64,000 bases of DNA from Epinephelus fuscoguttatus (Eukaryota; Chordata; Actinopteri; Perciformes; Serranidae). This document shows positions 52,002-61,558 of the stretch, in pieces. Within the stretch, counting starts at the first letter, position 1. Each line of letters opens with the position of its first letter. The stretch is from contig NC_064762.1 in assembly GCF_011397635.1 (NCBI RefSeq), positions 26,456,117-26,520,116 on the forward strand, given 5' to 3'. The position numbers and the translations under genes are program-made. The notes below the pieces were generated by a model, which saw nothing but the letters and a program-made list of their open reading frames with translations, did not search any database and was not told where the DNA came from.

Positions 52002-54368
52002 TGCGGGGCGGCTTTTATTACACGCACCCCGATACAGAACAGTGACATTTTTCTTAATGAAATTAATAATGTTTTCTTGAAATATAAGCCTCAGCTTGGG
52101 TTAATTTCACAGGGGAAAAGCCACATCGCTCACTCAGTGCGTTATCAGATTTGCCGCAGTAACATAGACGGTGGCCGGTAGGTGGAGTGCGACACTTGCT
52201 AACCCGTGGGCAGGACGACTATGTACATATGTGCAAAAATAACTGCACATTTTAATATTACATATATAAAGCAGCAGTAACCATCAATAGAAATAAAATA
52301 TCTATGTATAAATATTCTGTAACCTACGAACTAAGGTGACGTCATGGAGTATGACATCTTGAGCTCTTTAAATATTAGCAGCCAGTAAACAGACATGACA
52401 TCACTGTTACTACAAATGTGCTTTACATGTTACAGTCATTGTTACTGGTCTGCGACAAAAAGTATGCGCAGAGCAAAGGGTCAAATAATAATAATGAGTA
52501 CTGCAGCTATGACAAGTAGGGTATAACAACAAAAATGGTTATGTTGCATTTTATTAAATGATTGAAATGATTAAATATTTTCACAATACGTTTTACTTTT
52601 TATGAGAAAGGGTTTTGACTGAATACTTAATGCATTCAGGTCAAATGGTACATATTTCGGAAGTGAAACCAGCATGTTTGTAGGCTACCAGGTGCCATGA
52701 AATCATGAGTCATGCTCATGTGTGCCACCCTTTGAGTCCAAAACAAATTTCCCTATGGGACAATAAAGTATACCTTACCTTACCTTATATTAATGATTTA
52801 ATGAATTAATGACTGAACTGATGATGGATTTAACCATTTAAAAAACAAACATGAATGCCCCATTTTACCTGAACATGTCATCAGAGTGAGGCAGAGGTTT
52901 TCCATGTGTTCGAAGTTTATGAAATATTTTACTTGGCATACTTCCTGTATATAAATTTAGCAGAGAACTCTAACAAGTTGTAAAGTAACACTTAATCTTC
53001 AGAGTTTTAAGTGGTTTTCTTGGTAATCTACCAAAAAGTCTCCCTGACTTCAACCTACATAAATAGTTCTAAGAAATAAGTACTGAATATATACATGGAC
53101 TGGATGATTATGTACAGCATGTGTATATACATTATACTGTATATAAAACTTGTGGGATTTATATTGGCAGTGACAGATGATATTGTTTGTCTACATATTG
53201 AAATTGGTGCATTAAAAACTGTTAAAGTATAATTTATAATGTGAGAAGTAGGTGTTTTGGTGTTGCAGGAAAACATAATGGCATAATACAGATTTGGTGT
53301 GCAGGGGATAGTACACAAATACAGTTACAAAAAATCCAGGGGTATGTCACATCAGAGAAAAAATATATAACAAAACATACAGATATTGAGTGTCTTGGCA
53401 GCCTTTTTGTCGAATTAGAGAATAGTTTTACTTTTAAATATTGCTTCACATCCTTCAAGAAAACAACAAAAAACATTTTACATTTATGAGTAAAAACATT
53501 TTCCAATATCATCATCAAATATATTATAAAAATATTAGTTTTCTTTACTTGGGGTGTTAGAAAAGACCAAACATCACATTTTCCCATGGTTATGTAAAGT
53601 CTTTGCAAAGGTCTTTCCAGAATCTCTTGGTGTGAGAACAGTGCCAAAATAGGTATTAACTTTTGTTGCATATTCATTATAAAAAGAGCAGTTTATGTTA
53701 AATACAATAAAACACATTTCAGTCATTTTTATTATTTAGGTAGTATATTCTCTGTAGTAGTGATGGGTTGTTTATGGAGAGAAATACCAAGAAAATGTGG
53801 CCAAATCAACATGAAAAACAAACACTACAACAGAACATAAAAGCAATAAAACCCTATTTTAATAATAGTATAATAATACTGTGTAATAAAATAATGTTTC
53901 ATGACAAGAGAGCCTATGGACTTGTGTAAAAAAAAAAAAAAAGAAAAATACAAAAAAGTTATTTGGGGAAATATTTTGTTTGTCATTAGCATCTCATCAT
54001 CTTATATCAAGTTTACCTTTTTAATTCAACATACGCAATAAAATAGATTCATTGTGATGGTTTGGGGTTTTTTAAAAAACTTTTTTATGATTATTTATTT
54101 ATTACTAATGTGTTTATTTTTCAGTCTTTGGTAAAGAATTCAAACACGGCTAAATCTGACCCTCAAACACTACAGGTGTAGCTATCTAAACCCTTCTCTA
54201 TGAAGGTTAATGGTAAACGGTCGCCCGATAACAAAGTTTGACCTCGCGGGGCCACCGTAGTTACGTACAAAGTAGCAGGCGCGTAAGCTCCTGCTCTCCC
54301 TGTGAATGCTAAGCTAACACCGGCAGTAGTTAGTTTAATTTAAAGCGTGTGAGACTGTCTCTGTTTCA
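52002..54368. other. Divergent pcmt1-nup43 spacer
   Basis: CpG-rich near pcmt1 and again near 54230-54300. A perfect CRE TGACGTCA lies at 52337-52344. 52731-52785 (TTTCCCTATGGGACAATAAA then TACCT repeats) is the 3' tail of a LINE-type element. The remainder, including 53050-53900, is AT-rich with no gene I can support. Confidence 0.55.
52337..52344. promoter_or_regulatory. CRE palindrome TGACGTCA
   Basis: Exact CREB/ATF consensus, about 480 bases upstream of the pcmt1 start on its 5' side. Use is inferred. Confidence 0.35.
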
Positions 54369-57300
54369 ATGGAGAGTATAAACGCCAAGTACGTGTCCCA
54401 GAAAATCAGTAAGACCAGATGGAGACCAGTATCACACTCGTCTCTGCAGCAACCAGATATCTTTGCGACTGGCTCGTGGGATAACGAGGTGGGCAAGTTG
54501 TCAGTTAATGTCATAAACGTTACACTAATACGAACCAAACCTTATCGAAAAAAGTATGAATTGTTTGTAGTTTTGCTTATCGGCGGGCTTACACGTATTG
54601 TAACTTTCAAAACACGACTTGAGAAGTGTTATTAATAGTAAGGTGTCATTTCGGCATGCAGCCAGTGCATGAACAAATTAGATATTTGCTGTAGGGATGT
54701 CATGTTAAAGTAATATATTTATTAATAAGGCATAAAGCCTGAACTACATGTCTGCTGATTCCCACCAAATCGAGAGACTAATATTTGATTAAAGATGTGT
54801 GGTTATAGAACTAACTGTTAGTTCGATCGTATTCTGCTTATGTCTTCTTTGATTCACATTGTTCTGATTAAAACGAGTTCAGATTGGGCCTACTTCACCC
54901 TTGGTGTGTCTCTTACAGGACAACAAGATTTCCTTTTGGTCCATTGGGAATCATGGAAGTTCTGGTATGGATGATGGATTTGAAGGAGACCCACAGCTTT
55001 TATGTGAACACAAGCATGATGGAGATGTTCTGGACCTACAAGTAAGACACTCAATAGGAATCCAAGCCAATCTCCCAGCATATATGTGCTACTGAAGTAA
55101 AGCATATTAAAGTTTCTTCAGCTGTGCCTGTGATTTAAAATGGGCACTTGTAATTTAGGATTACACTGAACAAAATCATACTAAATTTGGTGCCTTGTTT
55201 TTATAATAGTACAAAATGATAAAATGAATTGTTCACTTTGATTGTATTTGTTGCACAGAACAAATTGAATGCATGGTACTTATTTGTGTGCCAGGACAAC
55301 ATGATCTTATATTAAGAGTGATAAATATCAGATAAATATACTTCCTGTATAACACCAGGGCTAATTTCACCTCATTTTGTTTTTACAGTTTTTGGACCAA
55401 GACAGAATTGTCACAACATCATCAACTGGAGCAGTCACCATCTTCCGCCACCATCAAAACAATCAGGTACGCACTGGCCGAGTTATGTCTTTCAGATCCA
55501 CACGTTTCACATACAGTAAGCTAAACCAGTCCAGATACAAATACAGCAAATACAGCTATTACTTTCACTTTGGCTGGCAAGCATGTTCACAAACACTCTG
55601 CATACTATACCTTTAATTCTGACTAGAAAGACTTTTGACTGTCTCTTAGCTAGAAATAACTGGGAGGTGGACTTGCTTAGCTTAACCATTGCCTTGTATT
55701 TCTGTGGCCATCTGCCTTTTGTGAAAAGCTTATAAGAGTTACAGATCATCATGTCCTCAGTTAAGTTATTTATTACTTTATAAGCCTTATATAACATGAC
55801 TAAAGTCACAACAACAAACTAGAGAGTAGCTGCGCAAATATGTTGCAGTTCAAGGAAGTGAATGTTGGACAAATGGCTCAACTGGATATATAACATACTT
55901 GTGGTTTGGTAAATATTCAAATTCTTAATTGTCTTCTGCCTTGACTGCAGACAATATCAGTTTCTCAGCGCTGGCCGAGAGCGCATCGTTACCCTTGTGA
56001 CAATGCTCCCTGCACCGGTGTTGTGTGCAGCAGTCCTGAAATCGTTACAGTGGGTGAAGATGGCAAGATCATCGTCTTTAGAGCCGACCAGGAGGGAGTG
56101 ATTCGAGTCATAGGTGAGATTAAAATTTAGCTATTATGTCACATTAACACATGCATAAAAGTACAGTTCTTGGTATATGATAGCATCTCCAGGTCAAGTG
56201 AGTTGAAAAGTATAATGTGACTAACGTGTTTGTTTGTTTGTTTGTTTGTTTGTTTAACCATTGCTAGAGAATGCAGACAGCAGTACAATTCATGCTGTGA
56301 CTTACCTGAGGACAACAGAGATCTTGACAGTGAACTCTATCGGCCAGCTCAAGCTGTGGGACCTCAGACAACAGAGCAACTCACCGTCCCAGATTCTCTC
56401 CCTGTAAGTTCTCCTAACATTAACGTTTCGAAACAATGTTTATTTTTCTGTTCTGTTCTTTGCTTGGTGCATTTTATATCTTAAAATTGTTTTATTCTCA
56501 GGTCAGGCGATAGAGTCCCTCTGCACTGTGTGGACAGACATCCCAACCAACAACACATTGTGGCCACAGGAAGCCAGGACGGCATGCTCTGTGTCTGGGA
56601 TGTGAGACAAGGCAACACACCCTTCTCAATGATGGAGGCACACTCTGCTGAAAGTAAGATGTTATTGTGGGCAGATGAATCACTTTACCAATTAATCCTG
56701 ACGTGGTCATTTAAAGGAAGATGTCTTTCTTTGTCTTTCTGTACAGTGTGGGAAGTCCACTTTCACCCAACCAACCCAGATCATCTGTTCACATGCTCAG
56801 AGGACGGTTCACTGCTGCACTGGGAGACCTCGAGACATTCAGACATGCCCTCCTTCTTACAAGGCAAGTGAGATGACTCTGTCTGTTATTCAGTTTAGTC
56901 AGCAGGAAAATGACAAACACTGTTTTTTAAAAAAAAATGCTAGATGCAGCCAATAAACAGCATTTTACTGGAAAAAGAGACATAGTATAAAAGCAAATTT
57001 TTACCATCATACACTGACATTGTTCACCAGTTGTATAATGAAATGCAGGTGTGTGACTGGGGTCATCAAGTGGGCTCCTTCCCTCATAGGTGTTTGAAGT
57101 GAAGGCTGACGGGAAATATGATGCATCACCTAGAGCCCCTCTAGAATCATTCCTGGTCTTTCTTTCAAAGTTCTGACATGATGCTTGCATGCAGTGTTGT
57201 TAGACTGCGCTAAAGTGTGTCTGAAATTATTCTGTTTCTAATAGAGTGCTGCAGTGATGATGTTTTTTTTGTAGGCCAGCCTGGTAGTTAATGTCGCCCT

Positions 57301-59280
57301 GGTTCCCTTGACAAAAGCCTGCAGAAAATAAGCTCTGCGGCACACAAAAAGTTATGATGCTCGCAGGTTTTGTTTAGCAAGATAATCTTCATAAATGAAC
57401 ACCAGTTTTATGATGTTTGAAGCCTAAATGCAATCACCAGAAGTAAAATGCTAAGGTTAGGCTATCAACAAAATTACACAACAGTTGCTGTCTTCAATGT
57501 CGCCACTACAGCGAAGCTGGAAAGCCATGTTCAGCGTGATGATGCTCTGTAGGCGCATTTAGCCACTTGTTGGCAGTCGTCTTTTTAAGGTCCATTAAAG
57601 CTTCAAAGTTCACAAGTGAGGTATTTACTGATGTATTTTATGTTTTGATCACAGACGTTATTTCAGGCATCTAAACAAAACCCATTAAAAAAACCCACTG
57701 ACAATGAGACATGGTATCCAGAGGTGCAAAAAATGCTAACTCATTCGGTGGTTTTAGAAATAATTCCTACAGCAGCTCATTTGAAATAGATTAAATACAA
57801 TGAACATATTTGGATGGTTACATCTGTTAAAGTGATAATGTTTAAAATATTGATGTAATTTTAGAAATTCAGTGGTGGACTTTAATTAGGTACATTTACT
57901 GAAGTACTGTACTCAGAGGTCCAGTGTGTAGGGGCATCTATTGGTAGAAATGGTATATATTATTTACAACTACATTTTTATTAGTTCATTATCACCTGAA
58001 AAGAATTGAAAATGTTTTTAGATGTTTAGCCAAAACACGTTTCTCAAATAAAGACAGTCCAATTCTCCCATTTTCTGAGGAATATTGCTCCTCGAGACCT
58101 CAGAGAAAAAGTCATTTTTCCATTATAAAGATCTCCTTGATTATGTCCATCCATTGTTTAAAGCTTGGAGGCTCAGGGCCTTGACATAAATAGGTATTTC
58201 CTTTTTTATAATTGAACATATGTTTCTCCAAATATTTGATTTTGGACACGTCCAAAAAAATGTGGGAGTGATTGGCATTCGTGTGTCTGCACGGTCTCCA
58301 GCACTGCTGTTGTGACTGGAATAGTTTTCCCTTAATGTAAGGATTGACAAAGAAGTGGATCAAGTTCTTCCAGGCAAATTCTCACAGTGAACGCCAGTCT
58401 TCCTGTGATATGTCTAATTCTTTTTCAAATTGGGGTTTTTGTTACCTTAGAATGAGCCATTTATAAATACATACAGTGCAGGTCCTCTTCCACAGAGGCC
58501 GCAGTGTTTCTACAGTAGCTCAGAACGGACAAACCAAACACTGGCTCTAACTAGGGCCACTCACGTTTTTTCGTTGGCCACTATAGTTCTCCCACACGCT
58601 TGACACACAGGAGAAGTTTCAGTTCTGCAACCTCACCACTAAATGCCTCTAAATCCTACACACTGGAGCTTTAAGTACAATTGTAAGATGTTAATATGTT
58701 AGTATTTCCAGTTCAGGCTGTCAGGAGTGATCTCTGGCCTCCTAAAACCCTGACGCAGTTATCAGATTTTATCTGCAAAAAGCTGCATCAAGGGTTGAAA
58801 ATTGTACATGACAGCACAGTCATATGATAGAAACTGTAATCTTAATTATAGGGTATGTATGTATGTATGTAATATGTCAGTCATACAAACCTGGCTTTTA
58901 TCTTTGGGTTTGTCATAGCGACCACAAAAAGATTAAGTCAGCCAGTGTGACACAGATTACTAAGAGCTAAAATGTCACCACACTAATGAAACTATACACC
59001 AACATAATGTATAATACAGTTATCATAATGGTTTTATAATTATTTTCCAGGTGGCAGGAACAACAGCATGATATCTCGCAGTGCCATGGCCCCGGCCGGA
59101 GGGAACCAGTCCCTCATCAGCGCCTGGCTCAGCGGAGACTCCAGTAAAGGCCGTGTGGAGACGACTCACATGCTCCCCAGCCAGACGCTGTCTGTCAACA
59201 GTTTGGATGTACTTGGACAATGTCTCGTGTGTGGGACTGATGGAGAGGCCATTTTTGTCAACAGACAGGTCCCTGTTTAA
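54369..59280 (+). CDS. nup43: nup43, nucleoporin 43 (Nup107-160 complex)
   Basis: WD40 beta-propeller subunit of the nuclear pore Y-complex, also at kinetochores (family knowledge). Exons: 54369-54488, 54919-55041, 55389-55466, 55951-56113, 56268-56403, 56502-56653, 56747-56863 and 59051-59280; total 372 aa against about 380 in human. The N-terminus MESINAKYVSQKISKTRWRP fits the family start. WD-type blades are visible as IFATGSWDNE..KISFWSIG, IVTVGEDGKIIVFRA, ILTVNSIGQLKLWDLR, IVATGSQDGMLCVWDVRQ, LFTCSEDGSLLHWE and LVCGTDGEAIFV. Introns are GT-AG except the last, which only keeps frame with a GC donor at 56864 (AAG|GCAAGT). Poly(A) signal AATAAA is at 59583. It is divergent from pcmt1 and tandem with lats1. 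Confidence 0.96.
56227..56255. repeat. (GTTT)n microsatellite before a nup43 acceptor
   Basis: Seven GTTT units end about 12 bases before the acceptor at 56266-56267 and make up part of its pyrimidine-rich tract. Confidence 0.9.
57915..58672. mobile_element. TIR DNA element with LINE fragment nested inside
   Basis: Left end AGAGGTCCAGTGTGTAGG and right end, reverse-complemented, AAAGCTCCAGTGTGTAGG form the inverted repeats of a common teleost element. The middle (about 58080-58460) is foreign LINE sequence. It lies in the last nup43 intron. Confidence 0.7.
58112..58400 (-). mobile_element. L1-like LINE ORF2 C-terminal remnant
   Basis: On the minus strand about 80 codons stay open and include PYIKGKLFQSQQQCWRPC, HTNANHSHIF and SKIKYLEKHMF, resembling the Cys/His C-terminal motif of fish L1-type ORF2 proteins. 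The expected F-W-x-C-P following HIF is changed, and no RT domain is present. It is dead. Confidence 0.6.
58852..58873. repeat. (GTAT)n microsatellite
   Basis: Five tandem GTAT units in the last nup43 intron. Confidence 0.85.
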
Positions 59281-59582
59281 AAGAGCTGTTAGTGCACGGA
59301 CAAGACGTGGATGAAGATCTGCTTATTTTGTGTTAGTTTCAGTCACAACAGAGGTTTTATTGTCTCATTTGATCACACATGGTGCCCAAAATACTGTGCT
59401 CACAAGTGCACTTTGACATTTTGTCTTTACTTGTGTGTTTTTCTGTTAAATAATGTTGCATACACATTATATTTGTGCATTTCTGGATGGAGTCATCAGG
59501 TGAGCAAGGTTTATGTATCATTCCAAGCAGAGTATTTCAGCTCTAGAGTGCTTTTGTATGTTTTGAAACAAATGAATAATGA

Positions 59583-59588
59583 AATAAA
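59583..59588 (+). terminator. nup43: Poly(A) signal AATAAA of nup43
   Basis: Canonical hexamer 300 bases after the TAA, followed by a T/GT-rich stretch. Confidence 0.7.
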
Positions 59589-59609
59589 CCTTTACACAAA
59601 TGTGTCATG

Positions 59610-60398
59610 AGTCCATTTACGTTTTTGTTCAAGGAAATATTCAAGGTAGGGCTCAGGGCTTTGTAGTTGTTGTTTCCATTGCCCAAATTAAAACATTAAA
59701 TCTTTACTGTTGATGTCCAGGAGCTACAGGTGGTCCAAAGGTGAAGTGAAGGATGATGGGAAAAGGTACAAACATACAAACAAAAAAAAAATAAAAATCA
59801 AGCTTCATCCGGGAAATTTAGGTAAAGTCTCCCGATCTTCACCTAACAGCTCTCTAATTGTGCTTCCGGTGTGTCATTGAAAATAAAGATCTGACATGAT
59901 GTGAAAAACAAATTTTACATGCAATCTCGGTTAAATGGCGCTGATTGTGACTGAGATGATCCTATTTAAAATAAAACAGACGCCACGGATTTATATATTT
60001 TTTTTTTGCAATTAATGCTTTTTTTTTTAAACCATTTTTTGCACTTTTGTTTTTTTTAAATTTGTGTGGATTGCAACTAATAATTACGTGTTATAGAGTG
60101 ACATTATTTATGGATGTCTATGATTGTGCACAGCTGTTTTATGTATGATTTTTTTAATGTGACTTGAACAGGATATGTCGTTTCTATATGTAGAGTGAAC
60201 TTGAACAGATGAATATGAGCCTTCTACAAATAATTAGCCTTCTTAAAATAGTAAGCATGCAGCCACAGCACAAGTGTTAGTCGTTTAAATATAAGACTGG
60301 TTTAAAAATTAGCGTATCTTAAAGATAGTTCTGTTTTTGTTTGCAGGATTTAAATAGAACCTTAAACTAAAAGACTTTTATTGTGAAATCTTCACTAA
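59610..60398. other. nup43-lats1 spacer
   Basis: AT-rich intergenic sequence with T runs. No gene or clear mobile element is seen. Confidence 0.5.
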
Positions 60399-60407
60399 CC
60401 GGAAGTG
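60399..60407 (+). promoter_or_regulatory. lats1: ETS/GABP motif CCGGAAGTG in lats1 promoter
   Basis: A perfect ETS core lies about 200 bases before the donor of the putative first non-coding exon, in the change from AT-rich to CpG-containing sequence. TATA-less promoters of housekeeping genes often use it near the start. Confidence 0.45.
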
Positions 60408-60614
60408 CGTTGCGTTTCTTCTTCATATCTTGTTGCTGTTGTACTTGTCATTCAGACATCCCAGGAATTCAACGCGACTAGGAACAAGCCAGCTTGTCAC
60501 AACAAGGACATTTTAAGTTAAAATCGCGTCCTTGTCGCCGAAAAGGGGTCAAGGAAATATCGTTCGCTGTCAAAATAGGACAAGTATCGAGGAAAGCGGC
60601 GGCTACTGTCACTG
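60408..60614 (+). other. lats1: Putative lats1 5' UTR exon 1
   Basis: CpG-containing non-coding sequence ends in a strong donor ACTG|gtaagt at 60614/60615. The 5' limit is not known. The intron that would follow (60615-61447) has the usual CpG-rich start and then AT-rich sequence, with a possible LINE-like stretch at 61080-61320. Confidence 0.5.
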
Positions 60615-61447
60615 GTAAGTTGTGATCCGCGGCTAACTGCTAACTAACTGTTGCCAGTTGTGTTCCGAGCTAGCAGCTATTAGCCTAGCAGCAAATGGAT
60701 GCCTTTAACACACAGGCCGCGGAGGAACTGCTGCGCCGTTTGGTTTTATGCAAAGTGCAAATGTGATAACCCCAGTTGCAGCTCATTTGTCGCTATGTGT
60801 TGGAGATATTCAGGCGAAAGTGACAAATAACTTTATTGGTTAATTTTACAAGACTTAATGCAACTGTATTAGTGTTATCGTAGCGCTCTGTTAGCCTGAG
60901 CTGCTAACGACGCTAGCAAGTGGACGGGCTCTTGTTTTGTGAAGGAATAGTTTTACTTGTGAGGCACGTTTCAATACCTCCAGGCTTTGAACGACGAGTT
61001 TGGCTTAAAGTTAAATGGTAGTCAAATCTTTTTCAGCTATGGGTTCATATTAATCCCTAAATCTGACAGTCTGCTTCATAATAATAAGACATACTTTGTT
61101 GTCATCCATCTCTACAGTGCAGTGTGTACATAGAGGAGGACACAAACCATTAACGAATGTACACAAGACAAGGTACAAACATAAAGTATAATAACAAACC
61201 TTGAGTGCAATAACAGAAAAAATATAAATCTAAGTAGTGTAAAATTAAATACAGGTAGTGTAAATAAATATAAAGTGATAGTGATCTAATAATAGAGTAA
61301 TAATAATAGTAATCTGAAGTAATCTTCACATAGCTAATGTTTATCTGACAGCATCAGGTAATTAGTACTTTCTAAATCCGTTTTGCCCAACCTGTTTGGT
61401 AACATGGCATGTGTGCTGGATGCTTTCTCACAACACATTTCTTTCAG

Positions 61448-61558
61448 CAGCATGCAGATGTGAAAGCAGACATCAGAGACACCTGCTACCCTGTGCTGCA
61501 ACCCTGGACTGAGTGACATCCTCTTCATCCCCTTCATCGTCATCATACATGCTCTTAC
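61448..61558 (+). other. lats1: Putative lats1 5' UTR, second exon leader with upstream ATGs
   Basis: The acceptor tttctttcag at 61447 opens the exon. Before the main start there is a short upstream frame ATG-CAG-ATG-TGA (61452-61463) and an ATG at 61549 in a different frame that overlaps the main start and runs to 61704. Confidence 0.55.

Noticed and set aside
53234-53677. Open frame of 147 codons on the minus strand in the pcmt1-nup43 spacer
   Set aside because: AT-rich sequence with no recognisable domain, no splice context and Cys/Phe/Ile-rich composition as expected by chance.
56864-56872. GT donor at 56868 for nup43 exon 7
   Set aside because: It shifts the frame of the last exon, which then meets a stop. 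The GC donor at 56864 keeps the conserved C-terminus.
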